Shown in pieces: positions 33,994 to 43,823 of a DNA stretch of 64,000 nucleotides. A program made the position numbers and the translations under genes. The notes beneath the pieces were generated by a model. It had not been told where the DNA came from and ran no database searches. It worked only from the letters and a program-made list of their open reading frames with translations. How positions within the stretch are numbered: the stretch's first letter is position 1; each line of letters starts with the position of its first letter. Source of the stretch: Streptomyces leeuwenhoekii (GTDB lineage: Bacteria > Actinomycetota > Actinomycetes > Streptomycetales > Streptomycetaceae); assembly GCF_001013905.1 (NCBI RefSeq), contig NZ_LN831790.1, positions 1,302,001-1,366,000 on the forward strand, read 5' to 3'.

Positions 33994-35631
33994 CTAGCGT
34001 TCCGTCACCTTGCCGTCGGCGACCTCCAGGCGGCGGGTCACGCGCACCGCGTCCAGCATCCGCCGGTCGTGGGTGACCAGCAGCAGGGTGCCCTCGTAGG
34101 CGTCCAGGGCCGACTCGAGCTGCTCGATCGCCGGCAGGTCGAGGTGGTTGGTCGGCTCGTCCAGCACCAGCAGATTGACGCCCCGGCCCTGGAGCAGGGC
34201 GAGGGCGGCGCGGGTGCGCTCCCCCGGGGAGAGGCCGGCGGCCGGGCGCAGGATGTGGTGCGTCTTGAGACCGAACTTGGCCAGTAGCGTGCGGACCTCG
34301 ACCGGTTCGGTGTCCGGGACCGCGGCACGGAAGGCGTCCAGCAGCGACTCGGACCCGTGGAACAGGGCGCGGGCCTGGTCCACCTCGCCCAGGAGGACGC
34401 CCGAGCCGAGCGAGGCGTGCCCGGCGTCCAGGGGGATCCGGCCGAGGAGAGCGCCGAGCAGGGTGGACTTGCCCGCGCCGTTGGCCCCGGTGACGGCCAC
34501 CCGGTCCGCCCAGTCGATCTGGAGGGACACCGGGCCGAGCGTGAAGCCGGCGCGCCGCACCTCGGCGTCCCGGAGGGTGGCGACGACCGCTCCCGAGCGC
34601 GGGGCGGCCGCGATCTCCATCCGCAGCTCCCACTCCTTGCGGGGCTCCTCGACGGCCTCCAGGCGCTCGATCAGCCGCTGGGTCTGGCGGGCCTTGGCGG
34701 CCTGCTTCTCACTCGTCTCGCTGCGGAACTTGCGGCCGATCTTGTCGTTGTCGCCCGCCTTGCGCCGGGCGTTCTTGACGCCCTTGTCCATCCAGGCGCG
34801 CTGCGTCCGCGCCCGCTCCTCCAGGGCCGCCTTCTTGTCGGCGTACTCCTCGTAGTCCTCACGGGCGTGCCGCCGGGCGGTCTCCCGCTCCTCCAGGTAG
34901 CCCTCGTAGCCGCCGCCGAAGAGGTTGATCCGCCCCTGGGCGAGGTCGAGTTCGAGGACCTTGGTGACGGTGCGGGCCAGGAACTCGCGGTCGTGGCTGA
35001 CGACGACCGTGCCCGCGCGCAGGCCGGACACGAAGCGCTCCAGGCGGTCCAGGCCGTCCAGGTCCAGGTCGTTGGTCGGCTCGTCGAGGAGGAAGACGTC
35101 GTAGCGGGAGAGCAGGAGGGAGGCCAGGCCGGCCCGGGCGGCCTGGCCGCCGGAGAGCGAGGTCATCGGCTGGTCCAGACCGACCGCCAGGCCGAGGGTG
35201 CCGGCCACTTCCTCCGCGCGCTCGTCCAGGTCGGCGCCGCCGAGCGCGAGCCACCGCTCCAGGCTGGTGGCGTAGGCGTCGTCGGCACCGGGGGCGCCGT
35301 CGACCAGCGCCTGGGTGGCCTGGTCCATCGCGTGCTGGGCGTCGGCGACGCCCGTGCGGCGGGCCAGGAAGGCCCGGACCGTCTCGCCCGGGCGCCGCTC
35401 CGGCTCCTGGGGCAGGTGACCGACGGTCGCGGCCGGCGGGGACAGCCGGACCTCGCCCTGTTCCGGCGCGGTCAGCCCGGCGAGCATCCGCAGCAGCGTG
35501 GACTTGCCGGCGCCGTTGGCGCCGACCAGACCGATCACGTCGCCGGGCGCGACGACGAGGTCGAGGCCGGTGAACAGGGAGCGGTCGCCGTGGCCGGCGG
35601 CGAGGTCCTTGGCGACGAGGGTGGCAGTCAT
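33994..35631 (-). CDS. ABC-F family ATPase (ribosome-associated)
   Basis: 545-aa soluble protein with two ATPase domains and no membrane helices. Walker A motifs are GANGAGKST in both halves; signatures LSGGQ (first) and LSPGE (second); Walker B FLLDEPTNDLDLD and LVLDEPTNHLDLP. The inter-domain linker is long, charged and Lys/Arg-rich (KKAALEERARTQRAWMDKG), as in proteins that enter the ribosomal E site. ATG at 35631. Unlike the second ABC-F gene at 55482, it has no long leader. Substrate class cannot be told from sequence alone. Confidence 0.9.
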   Translation of the reverse strand: MTATLVAKDLAAGHGDRSLFTGLDLVVAPGDVIGLVGANGAGKSTLLRMLAGLTAPEQGEVRLSPPAATVGHLPQEPERRPGETVRAFLARRTGVADAQHAMDQATQALVDGAPGADDAYATSLERWLALGGADLDERAEEVAGTLGLAVGLDQPMTSLSGGQAARAGLASLLLSRYDVFLLDEPTNDLDLDGLDRLERFVSGLRAGTVVVSHDREFLARTVTKVLELDLAQGRINLFGGGYEGYLEERETARRHAREDYEEYADKKAALEERARTQRAWMDKGVKNARRKAGDNDKIGRKFRSETSEKQAAKARQTQRLIERLEAVEEPRKEWELRMEIAAAPRSGAVVATLRDAEVRRAGFTLGPVSLQIDWADRVAVTGANGAGKSTLLGALLGRIPLDAGHASLGSGVLLGEVDQARALFHGSESLLDAFRAAVPDTEPVEVRTLLAKFGLKTHHILRPAAGLSPGERTRAALALLQGRGVNLLVLDEPTNHLDLPAIEQLESALDAYEGTLLLVTHDRRMLDAVRVTRRLEVADGKVTER

Positions 35632-35768
35632 CAGACCGCCGATCCTAACGGCCGCTCCCCGCCGCCTCAGCCCGGTTTCCGCCGGGCGGCGCCGCCCGGC
35701 GGCCACGGCGCGGGCTCGATCGGGGCAGCGGTGCGGGGGACGGGACCGCTCGGCGGAGCCGGACGTTC

Positions 35769-35799
35769 TTGAACACGGCGCGCCCTGTTCGGCTACCGT
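35769..35799 (+). promoter_or_regulatory. Promoter for a leaderless D-amino-acid oxidase mRNA (tentative)
   Basis: TACCGT at 35794-35799 is a good -10 element ending 6 nt before the GTG at 35806, so transcription would begin at the start codon. TTGAAC at 35769 could be the -35 with a longish 19-nt spacer. No ribosome site is present, which supports leaderless translation. Confidence 0.4.
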
Positions 35800-35805
35800 C
35801 CCCGT

Positions 35806-36756
35806 GTGGAGACCGGACAGGGTGACGAGGTCGTCGTGGTCGGCGGCGGGGTGATCGGGCTGACGACGGCCCTCGTCCTCGCCGAGCGGGGCCGACGGGT
35901 GCGGGTGTGGACGCGGGATCCCGCGGAGCGGACCACCTCGGCGGTCGCGGGCGCGCTGTGGTGGCCGTACCGGATCGAGCCGGTGGCGCTCGCCCGGGTG
36001 TGGGCGCTGCGTTCCCTGGACGTGTACGAGGAGCTGGCGGCGCGCCCCGGGGAGACCGGCGTGCGCATGGCCGAAGGGGTGCTGGGCGAGACCGGGCTGG
36101 ACGAGGCCGTGGCGTGGACGGCGTCCCGGCTGCCCGGTCTGCGGGCGGCGACCGTCGAGGAGTACCGCGGGGTGGGGCTGTGGGCGCGGCTGCCGCTCAT
36201 CGACATGTCGGCCCATCTGGGGTGGCTGCGGGGCAGGCTGGAGTCGGCGGGCGGGGTCGTGGAGGAGCGGGCGGTGTCCGATCTGGCTCAGGTCCCTGCC
36301 CGGATCGTGGTCAACTGCACGGGGCTGGGCGCCCGTACGCTCGTACCCGATCCGTCCGTCCGGCCCGTGCGCGGCCAGTTGGTCGTGGTGGAGAACCCCG
36401 GCATCCGCACCTGGCTGGTGTCCACCGGTCCCGCGGGCGGGATGGCGTACTTCCTCCCGCAGCCCGGCGGGCTGGTGCTGGGCGGCACCGCGGAGGAGGA
36501 CGCCTGGTCGCCGGAGCCGGACCCGGCGACGGCCGAGGCGATCGTCCGGCGGTGCGCGGCGCTGCGGCCCGAGATCGCCGGGGCGCGGATCCTGGCGCAC
36601 CGGGTGGGTCTGCGGCCGGCCCGGGACGCCGTGCGCCTGGAGCGCGAGGTGCGGCCGGACGGGCGGGTGGTGGTGCACAACTACGGCCATGGCGGCGCGG
36701 GCGTGACGGTGGCCTGGGGGTGTGCGCGGGAGGCGGCCCTGCTGGCGGAGGGCTGA
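35806..36756 (+). CDS. D-amino-acid oxidase family FAD oxidoreductase
   Basis: 316-aa flavoprotein that oxidatively deaminates D-amino acids. It has the Rossmann start VVVVGGGVIGLTTALVLAERG, the active-site region VAGALWWPYRIEP, RPVRGQLVVVENPG, and the C-terminal VVHNYGHGGAGVTVAWGCA that binds FAD, all characteristic of DAAO. GTG start at 35806 without a ribosome site. It faces the BCCT transporter gene tail-to-tail. Confidence 0.9.
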   Translation: METGQGDEVVVVGGGVIGLTTALVLAERGRRVRVWTRDPAERTTSAVAGALWWPYRIEPVALARVWALRSLDVYEELAARPGETGVRMAEGVLGETGLDEAVAWTASRLPGLRAATVEEYRGVGLWARLPLIDMSAHLGWLRGRLESAGGVVEERAVSDLAQVPARIVVNCTGLGARTLVPDPSVRPVRGQLVVVENPGIRTWLVSTGPAGGMAYFLPQPGGLVLGGTAEEDAWSPEPDPATAEAIVRRCAALRPEIAGARILAHRVGLRPARDAVRLEREVRPDGRVVVHNYGHGGAGVTVAWGCAREAALLAEG

Positions 36757-36856
36757 GCACGGCCGCCCGGCGGCGCGGCGGGCGGGAGACGGGGGCCGAT
36801 CCCGGTGCGCACAGGTACGTAGCGGTGTGCGCCGGGCCCGTCGGCGGGGCGGTGGA

Positions 36857-38590
36857 TCAGGGCCTGCCGATCGGGTCGCCCTCCACGTCCGTGCCGGGGC
36901 CCGGGCCGACGCGGATCTGGAAGTCGCCGTCGTACCGCTTGTGGCCCTCGATCACCGCCAGCTCCACGGCCTCGGAGCCCATCTCGCCGCGGACGATGAC
37001 CGGGTCGCGGCGCAGATCGCGCAGGAGGGCGACACACATGAAGATCATCACGATGATGAACGGGGCGGCCGCGAGGATCGTCAGGTTCTGCAAGCCGGTC
37101 AGCGCGTCTCCCTGGCCGCTGCCGACCAGGAGCATGACGGCCGCCACGGCGCCCGTGACCACCCCCCAGAAGACCACCACCACACGGCTCGGTTCGAGGG
37201 CGCCTCGCTGCGAGAGGGTGCCCATCACGATCGAGGCCGCGTCGGCGCCGGAGACGAAGAAGATGCCGACGAGGACCATCACCAGCAGGCTGGTGACGGT
37301 CGCGACGGGGAACTCCCCCAGAACGGCGAAGAGCCGGCCCTCGGGGGTGGTCTCCCCGCCGAGCCTCCCCTGTTCCTGCATCTTCATCGCCGAGCCGCCG
37401 AAGACCGCGAACCAGACCAGGCTGACGGTGCTGGGGACGAGGATGACGCCGCCGACGAACTGCCGGATCGTGCGTCCCCGGCTGATGCGGGCGATGAACA
37501 TGCCGACGAACGGCGTCCAGGAGATCCACCAGGCCCAGTAGAAGACGGTCCAGCTGCCGAGCCAGTCGGCGACGCCCTCGCCGCCGCTGGCCTCGGTGCG
37601 GCCGGCGAGCTGGGGCAGGTCCCCGAGGTAGGCGAAGACGGAGGTCGGCAGCAGGTCGAGGACGATGACGGTGGGGCCCGCCACGAACACGAACAGGGCG
37701 AGGACCAGCGCCAGCACCATGTTGGTGTTCGACAGCCACTGGATGCCGCGCTCGACACCGGAGACCGCGGACGCGACGAACGCCGCGGTCAGTACGGCGA
37801 TGACGGCGACCAGCAGCCCGGTGCTCACCTCGTCCATCCAGCCCAGCTCCTCCGCTCCGGAGCCGATCTGGAGCGCGCCGAGCCCGAGCGAGGCCGCGGA
37901 CCCGAAGACGGTGGCGACGATGGCGAGCATGTCGATGATCCGGCCGCCGACGCCGCCGGCGTGCTTCTCGCCGATGAGCGGGGTGAAGACGGCGCTGATG
38001 GTCTGGCGGCGGCGCCTGCGGAAGGTGCTGTAGGCGATGGCGAGGCCGACCACGGCGTAGATGCCCCAGGGGTGGAGCGTCCAGTGGAAGAGGGTGGTGG
38101 CCATGGCCGTCTCCATGCGGTCGCCGGAGTCGGCCGGATCGGTGCCGGGCGGGGCGGTGGCGTAGTGGGCGAGCGGCTCGCTCACGCCGTAGAACATCAG
38201 GCCGATGCCCATGCCCGCGCTGAACATCATCGCGACCCAGGACACGGTGCGGAACTCGGGTTCCTCGCCCTCGGCGCCGAGGTGGATCCGGCCGTAGCGG
38301 CCGGCCGCGAGCCAGAGAGCGAAGACGACGAAGCCCGAGGCGGCCAGCATGAACGCCCAGCCGCCGTTGTGCATCAGCCCGCCGAGCATGCTGGTGGAGA
38401 CGTCCGTGAGCGAGTCGGTCGCGACGGCGCCCCAGATCACGAAGGCGAGGGTGAGCGCGGCCGTCACCCCGAAGACGACCCGGTCGGTGCGGGGCCGTCC
38501 CCGGCCGGGCAGGCCCGCTTCCGAACCCGGAAGCGAGCCTGGCACATGGCGTTGCTCACCGCGTTCGTCGTCATGCTCGTCGTGCGTCAC
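36857..38590 (-). CDS. BCCT family transporter (betaine/choline/carnitine type)
   Basis: 577-aa sodium- or proton-coupled transporter of compatible solutes. It has about 12 helices and the BCCT signature region FYWAWWISWTPFVGMFIARI followed by SRGRTIRQFV; an SPS-like GMGIG stretch is in FSAGMGIGLMFYGVSEP. I chose the GTG at 38590 with GAGAGG 6 nt upstream; the in-frame ATG at 38671 has its purine tract directly touching it. The C-terminal tail is soluble and charged, as in osmosensing members. The substrate is not assigned. Confidence 0.92.
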   Translation of the reverse strand: MTHDEHDDERGEQRHVPGSLPGSEAGLPGRGRPRTDRVVFGVTAALTLAFVIWGAVATDSLTDVSTSMLGGLMHNGGWAFMLAASGFVVFALWLAAGRYGRIHLGAEGEEPEFRTVSWVAMMFSAGMGIGLMFYGVSEPLAHYATAPPGTDPADSGDRMETAMATTLFHWTLHPWGIYAVVGLAIAYSTFRRRRRQTISAVFTPLIGEKHAGGVGGRIIDMLAIVATVFGSAASLGLGALQIGSGAEELGWMDEVSTGLLVAVIAVLTAAFVASAVSGVERGIQWLSNTNMVLALVLALFVFVAGPTVIVLDLLPTSVFAYLGDLPQLAGRTEASGGEGVADWLGSWTVFYWAWWISWTPFVGMFIARISRGRTIRQFVGGVILVPSTVSLVWFAVFGGSAMKMQEQGRLGGETTPEGRLFAVLGEFPVATVTSLLVMVLVGIFFVSGADAASIVMGTLSQRGALEPSRVVVVFWGVVTGAVAAVMLLVGSGQGDALTGLQNLTILAAAPFIIVMIFMCVALLRDLRRDPVIVRGEMGSEAVELAVIEGHKRYDGDFQIRVGPGPGTDVEGDPIGRP

Positions 38591-38675
38591 AGGCAGCACC
38601 CTCTCGGCCGGTAGGTGGCCGGAATTGTTCCCACGCGCGGCCTGTTCTACCCCGGGTGACGCCGATGTCATCCCC

Positions 38676-39959
38676 TCAGCAGCGGATGACGGGCACCCCC
38701 TCCGTCAGGTGGTAGGCGGCACGCTCGTCGAGCAGCAGCGGGACGAGGGCGCGCGCGGACTGCCGCAGCGGCACCAGGGCGCCGTCGCCGTCGCGGTGCG
38801 CGCGGACGCCGTGCAGGGCGAGTTCGTCGCCGAACTCCGCGTACTGGGCGGCGTCGAGCCGGTAGGCGCAGGGCGGGTCCCGGAGCACCTCGGACGGCTC
38901 CGGCGGGTCGTTGTCGGCGCCGCCCAGATACACCGGGCCGGTGTCGTGCAGGCCCGCGCTGCGGGCGCTCGCGGTGGCCGCCCCGATCCGTCCGCGCCGC
39001 TCGTCGGCGTAGGCGGACAGGCCGTCCAGAGCGGCTAGTTGGGAGCGCACACGGCGGCGGTTGTTGAGCGCCCCGTCGGCCCGCTCCTCGTCGGTGAGCG
39101 CGTCGACGCGGCTCTCGATGAGCAGCCCGACGGCGTGCTTGACGCCGGACATGTTCCGCAGGATGCGCTCCTGGCCGTCACCGGCGGTCTGCCGGACGGG
39201 TTCGCCGGTGACCGGGTCGGTCCAGATGCCGTAGGTGCCGGTCGAGTAGCCGGCCGCCCCGGCGGCGGGGCGCACGTACGCCTCCGACAGGGTCCGGGCC
39301 TCGTCGTGGACGGCGTCCCGGGTGTTGAGGTTGCGCGGCCACAGGTCGAACAGGTCCTTGTCGTAGTACGGGGGCGTGGCGCCGTACTCGTGCAGGTCGT
39401 AGATGACGTCGGGGCGCCGGTCGCGGACGACGGCGGCCAGGGCGCGGGCCTCGGCGGTCCGCAGGGCGAGGTGGTCGCGGTTGATGTCGACGCCGTCGCT
39501 GTTGCCACGGGTGTCGGCGGCCCGGCCGTCGGGGTTGGCGGTGGGGACGACGAGCACGGTCGTGCGGTCCAGGAAGCGCCGGGTGCGCCGGTCGGTCGCG
39601 TACGCCAGGTCGCGGACGGTGGACAGGCACGCCTCGCGGCCCGCGGGTTCGTCGCCGTGCTGGCTGCACACCAGCAGCACCTTGTGCGGGGCGGACGCGC
39701 GGCCGAGGGTGACGAGCTGGATCGGCCGGCCCTGCTTCGTGGTGCCGACGCGCTCCACGAGGACCCGGTGGCTCGCCCGGTCGGCGGCGGCCAGAAGGCG
39801 CTGCTCCTCGGGCTGCGTGGTCCAGCGGGCGCCGTCCGACTGCTCGAAGCCGGTGCGGGGCGGGGCGGGCGCGGCGGCGCCGGCGGCCTGGGCCGGTGCC
39901 GCGACGAGGGACGCGGCGAGGGTCGCGGTGGTGAGGATCAGGGCGCGGAAGCGGTTCAC
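38676..39959 (-). CDS. Secreted M14 family zinc carboxypeptidase
   Basis: 427-aa metallopeptidase with a Sec signal peptide (about residues 1-25, ending near AQA). Zinc ligands H101 and E104 (SQHGDEP) and H190 (YDLHEYG), with the catalytic glutamate probably E282 (LLIESR). The first zinc motif is HGDE, close to the canonical HxxE. GTG at 39959 with GGGAGG 3 nt upstream; it overlaps the S15 gene by 4 nt, so both are co-expressed. It releases C-terminal residues from extracellular peptides. Confidence 0.9.
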   Translation of the reverse strand: MNRFRALILTTATLAASLVAAPAQAAGAAAPAPPRTGFEQSDGARWTTQPEEQRLLAAADRASHRVLVERVGTTKQGRPIQLVTLGRASAPHKVLLVCSQHGDEPAGREACLSTVRDLAYATDRRTRRFLDRTTVLVVPTANPDGRAADTRGNSDGVDINRDHLALRTAEARALAAVVRDRRPDVIYDLHEYGATPPYYDKDLFDLWPRNLNTRDAVHDEARTLSEAYVRPAAGAAGYSTGTYGIWTDPVTGEPVRQTAGDGQERILRNMSGVKHAVGLLIESRVDALTDEERADGALNNRRRVRSQLAALDGLSAYADERRGRIGAATASARSAGLHDTGPVYLGGADNDPPEPSEVLRDPPCAYRLDAAQYAEFGDELALHGVRAHRDGDGALVPLRQSARALVPLLLDERAAYHLTEGVPVIRC

Positions 39960-41926
39960 CGGCCTCCCTCCGGGACGCGGTGGGCGGTGGACGGCGCGGT
40001 GACGCCGTCGAGGGCGGCGGCTCCCGGCGCGGTGGCCGCGGAGCCGGCGGTGGCGCGGGCGAAGGCGGCGGGTCCGCCGGTGACCGGGACGCTGGCCGAG
40101 GTCCGGGCGAGGTCGAGGGTGAGGGTCGGCGTGTCGGCCGGCGGGTCGATGAGGTCCTTGTCCGTGCCCGCCACGATGAGCGCCAGCCGGTGCCCGGCCG
40201 GGACGACGTGATCGGTGGCGGCCAGGTCGAGGGTGATGGTGTAGGGCTTGCCCGGGGTGAGCGGGACGCCCGTGCCGTCGTCGGCGTGGTTGCCGAGGTC
40301 GGCCCAGCCGCGGCTGACGATCGTGTACTCGACGTCGGCCGTCCTGGCCGCCGTCTCCCGGAAGCAGGAGCTGTCGCCCGGGGTGCTCGCGCCCCAGCAG
40401 GTGCGGTCGGTGAGCGTGGTGATGCCCTCGCCGGCGTCGGCGTAGTCGCGGATGGTGGCCGGGCCCAGGTCGACGAGGACGGCGGACAGGTGGGCCGTCG
40501 GCGTGCTGGGCGTCGCGGTCACGGTGACCGTGGAGGAGCCGGACAGGCGCAGGTCGCGGGTGAGCGGGCCGGTGGTGAAACCGGCCTTGTCCGGTGTCGG
40601 TGTGTGGATTCGGGCCGCCCAGTCGGTCTCGCTCAGCCCGGGGTCGTCGGTGAAGGTCTCGGTGCCGTGGCCCTTGCGCAGGCCGAGGCTGCCGACGCCG
40701 GGCGCGGTGCCCCGGCCGGGGCGCAGGGTCGTGGCCCGGGTGCCGCGCGGCGGCCAGACCGCGGAGGTGACCCACCGGCCGGGGCTGCGCTCGATGTCGG
40801 CCATGGGCTCGCGGTCGATGCCGTTGTCGTAGCCGAGGAGTTCGTGGTCGAACCAGCGGTGCAGGGTGTCGACCCACTCCGCGCGGCGGAAGTCGAAGGG
40901 GTCGACGTGGCCGGTCTGGGAGAGCCAGATCTTGCGCTCGACGCCGTTCTTCGCGAGCGCGTCCCACCACGGACCGACGTGCTGCATCCGGACGTTGAGG
41001 TCCTGCGTGCCGTGGATCAGGAAGACGCTCGCCCTGACCTTGCCCGCGGCTCGCACGTAGTCGCGCTCGGTCCACAGCGGCGTCCAGTCGCCGGTGCGCG
41101 GCGCCTGCTCGACGAGCTTGCGCTGCACCGCGCCGCAGGCGGCGCGGGCGTCGGGGCTGTTGACGTGGTTCGACAGCCGGTCGGGGCCGGAACCGTACAG
41201 CGGGGCGCCCTGGCTGAAGTAGTAGTCGTACCAGGAGGAGATGGCGGCGATCGGGACGATGGTCTCCAGCCCCTCGACGCCGGTGGCGGCGACTCCGTTG
41301 GCGATGGTGCCGTCCCAGCTCTTGCCGATCATGCCGGTCCGGCCGTTGGTCCAGTCGGCCCGGGCCCGCTGGGTGCCGGTGCGGGTGGTGTACGCCCGGG
41401 CGCGGCCGTTGAGCCAGTCGACGACGGCCTTGGCGGACTGGATGTCGGAGCGCCCGCCGACGTCGACGCAGCCGTCGGAGCGGTTGGTTCCGGCCAGGTC
41501 CACGCCGACGAAGGCGTAGCCGCGGGGCACGAAGTAGTTGTCGTAGAAGAGCGGCATCTGCACGACGTCGCCGTCCGCGTCGTACGTCTTCTTCTGGCTG
41601 TCGTTGCCGCGCCCGCAGCAGGAGTAGTAGGGGCTGGCGTCCATGATGACGGGGACCTTGCGGCCCCGCTGGGCGGGTTCACGGGGGCGGACGATGTCGA
41701 CGGCGACCCGGTCGGTCCGTCCGTCGCCGTCTCCGTCGAGCCCGGTGTCCACCCATACGGCCTCGCGGATCGCGTCGCCGTACGAGTACACGGGTTCGCT
41801 CGCGCGCGGGGCGGCCTGTGCCGCGGCGGGCGTGACGAGCGTGGCCAGGAGGGCGGCTGTGGCCGCCGTCGCGAGCGGTCTCCAGATCGTGCAGCGCATG
41901 CGTGTCGGCATGCGCGGACGGTACAT
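39956..41926 (-). CDS. Secreted Xaa-Pro dipeptidyl-peptidase-like hydrolase (S15/CocE)
   Basis: 656-aa secreted serine hydrolase. A signal peptide covers about residues 1-39 (basic start, hydrophobic core, AQAA). The alpha/beta-hydrolase triad is readable: S203 in GKSWDGT, D309 in HGTQDLNV and H340 in QTGHVDPF. The C-terminal jelly-roll (about 430-620) is the XPP/CocE beta-domain. It removes Xaa-Pro dipeptides or hydrolyses esters. It is cotranscribed with the M14 carboxypeptidase. Confidence 0.9.
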   Translation of the reverse strand: MYRPRMPTRMRCTIWRPLATAATAALLATLVTPAAAQAAPRASEPVYSYGDAIREAVWVDTGLDGDGDGRTDRVAVDIVRPREPAQRGRKVPVIMDASPYYSCCGRGNDSQKKTYDADGDVVQMPLFYDNYFVPRGYAFVGVDLAGTNRSDGCVDVGGRSDIQSAKAVVDWLNGRARAYTTRTGTQRARADWTNGRTGMIGKSWDGTIANGVAATGVEGLETIVPIAAISSWYDYYFSQGAPLYGSGPDRLSNHVNSPDARAACGAVQRKLVEQAPRTGDWTPLWTERDYVRAAGKVRASVFLIHGTQDLNVRMQHVGPWWDALAKNGVERKIWLSQTGHVDPFDFRRAEWVDTLHRWFDHELLGYDNGIDREPMADIERSPGRWVTSAVWPPRGTRATTLRPGRGTAPGVGSLGLRKGHGTETFTDDPGLSETDWAARIHTPTPDKAGFTTGPLTRDLRLSGSSTVTVTATPSTPTAHLSAVLVDLGPATIRDYADAGEGITTLTDRTCWGASTPGDSSCFRETAARTADVEYTIVSRGWADLGNHADDGTGVPLTPGKPYTITLDLAATDHVVPAGHRLALIVAGTDKDLIDPPADTPTLTLDLARTSASVPVTGGPAAFARATAGSAATAPGAAALDGVTAPSTAHRVPEGGR

Positions 41927-42185
41927 CGGTCAACTCCCGCGCAGAAGAGGGCATCCGGACGCCGGACGGTGCGCGGGCCCGCTCGCCGGGCGGGCGGTGT
42001 GCGTCGGGCCCGTGGGGCGGGAGGGGTGGTCCGGCCCGTGAGGTGCGACGCCGGCCGGGGTGCGTGCCGTGGTTCATGACGGTCGCATGGCGATCATGTG
42101 ACAGGGGTGGCCGGGGACATACCGGAGCCACCGGGGACTCACTAGCCTCCGAACAGACGTCCTAACTCTACGACTTGGAGTTTTC

Positions 42186-43703
42186 GTGCACCGCAGAATC
42201 ATCGTGCCGGGTGCGCTCGCCATGGCCGCCCTGCTGCCGGCGATCCCGGCGACGGCCGCGAGCTTCTCCCCCGGCACGCCGGGCATCGGCGACCCCTACT
42301 ACCCGGCCTACGGCAACGGCGGATACGACGTCTCCCACTACGACCTGCGGCTGAAGTACCAGCCGGCCACGGACCGGCTGGAGGGGACGGCGACGATCCT
42401 GGCCAGGACCACCCAGGACCTGTCGCGGTTCAACCTGGACTTCCTGCTGGACGTGAGCGAGGTGCGGGTGAACGGCGCCCAGGCGTCGTTCACCACCTCC
42501 GGCCAGCACGAACTGGAGATCACCCCCAAGAGTCCGCTGCGCAAGGGCGTGCCCGTCACCGTGGTGGTGCGCTACAGCGGCGTGCCGTCCGAGAAGCGGG
42601 CCTACGGCTTCACGAGCTGGCACCGCACCCCGGACGGCGGCGTCGCGGCCAACGAGCCCGAGGCGGCCTGGTGGTGGTTCCCCGGCAACGACCACCCGCT
42701 GGACAAGGCCACCTACGACGTGTCCGTCCAGGTGCCCGACGGCAGCCAGGCCATCTCCAACGGCACGCTCCAGTCCTCCTCCTCCCGGGCGGGCTGGACG
42801 CGGTGGAACTGGCGGTCCGACAAGCCGCAGGCCACCTATCTCGCGACGCTGGCCGTCGGCCGGTTCGACCTCACCACCTCCACCACCGACAGCGGCATCC
42901 CGGTCGTCAACGCCTACAGCAAGGACCTCGGCCCGCACGCCGGCGCCGCACGGGCCAGCATCGAGCGCACCGGGGAGATCGCCGACTGGCTGGCCGGCTA
43001 CTTCGGGCCGTACCCGTACAACGCGCTGGGCGGATACGTGCCGAACACCGACACCGGATACGCGCTGGAGACGCAGACCCGGCCGTTCTACAGCCCGCGG
43101 CAGTTCGCGAACGGCTCGAACACCTCCCTGGTGGTGCACGAGCTGGCCCACCAGTGGTACGGCGACCTGGTGTCCGTGACCGGCTGGAAGGAGATCTGGA
43201 TCAACGAGGGCTTCGCCCGGTACGCGCAGTGGCTCTGGTCCGAGCACGAGGGCGAGGGCACGGCGCAGGAGCTCGCCGACCACGTCTACGCCTCCCATCC
43301 GGCGGACGACCCGTTCTGGACGGTCAGGCCCGGGGACCCGGGACCGGAGAACCAGTTCGACATCGCCGTCTACGACCGGGGCGCCCTGGCCCTGCAGGCG
43401 CTGCGCAACGAGATCGGGGACGAGGCGTTCTTCGCGATCCTCGAGGGCTGGCCCCGGACGTACGCCCACGGCAACGCGTCCGTCGCCGACTTCCGCCGGT
43501 ACGCCGAGGAGGTCTCCGGCAGGCCGCTGGCGGCGCTGTTCGACACCTGGCTGTTCCAGCCGTCGAAGCCGGCCGCGCCGGCGGCACGGGCGGCCTCCCT
43601 CGCGCCCGCCGCGGACACCTCGGTGCCGCCGAAGTCCTGGAAGAAGATCGCGGCGACGAACGACGCGCACCGGCACGGCCAGGGGCGGGCGCACGCGCAC
43701 TGA
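42186..43703 (+). CDS. Secreted M1 family metallopeptidase
   Basis: 505-aa zinc aminopeptidase-like enzyme with a signal peptide (residues 1 to about 24, ATAA). The gluzincin motif HExxH-(18)-E is complete: H318, E319, H322 and E341 (HELAHQWYGD, INEGFARY). The N-terminal beta-domain ends before it, and the GAMEN exopeptidase loop is not seen; TGYALETQ takes its place. The protein is short for M1 (one C-terminal domain missing) and ends in a His-rich tail. GTG at 42186 with GGAG 5 nt upstream. Confidence 0.9.
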   Translation: MHRRIIVPGALAMAALLPAIPATAASFSPGTPGIGDPYYPAYGNGGYDVSHYDLRLKYQPATDRLEGTATILARTTQDLSRFNLDFLLDVSEVRVNGAQASFTTSGQHELEITPKSPLRKGVPVTVVVRYSGVPSEKRAYGFTSWHRTPDGGVAANEPEAAWWWFPGNDHPLDKATYDVSVQVPDGSQAISNGTLQSSSSRAGWTRWNWRSDKPQATYLATLAVGRFDLTTSTTDSGIPVVNAYSKDLGPHAGAARASIERTGEIADWLAGYFGPYPYNALGGYVPNTDTGYALETQTRPFYSPRQFANGSNTSLVVHELAHQWYGDLVSVTGWKEIWINEGFARYAQWLWSEHEGEGTAQELADHVYASHPADDPFWTVRPGDPGPENQFDIAVYDRGALALQALRNEIGDEAFFAILEGWPRTYAHGNASVADFRRYAEEVSGRPLAALFDTWLFQPSKPAAPAARAASLAPAADTSVPPKSWKKIAATNDAHRHGQGRAHAH

Positions 43704-43759
43704 GCCGGGCTGCCGTCCCCGCGGCCCGCGCGCAGGGCGCCGGGCCGCCCGACGTGACG

Positions 43760-43801
43760 GTGGCGTCACCCCGGACACCGTGAGGTCCGGGGTGACGCCA
43801 C
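43760..43801. terminator. Long bidirectional hairpin terminator
   Basis: A perfect 17-bp stem (GTGGCGTCACCCCGGAC at 43760-43776, complement at 43785-43801) with an 8-nt loop between the convergent M1 peptidase and amino-acid permease genes, positioned to stop both. Confidence 0.85.
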
Positions 43802-43823
43802 CCGCCGGCGGTGGCCGGGGCCG

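Noticed and set aside
38591..38671. 27-codon N-terminal extension of the BCCT transporter
   Set aside because: The purine tract abuts the ATG at 38671 with no spacing, whereas the GTG at 38590 has GAGAGG at 6 nt.
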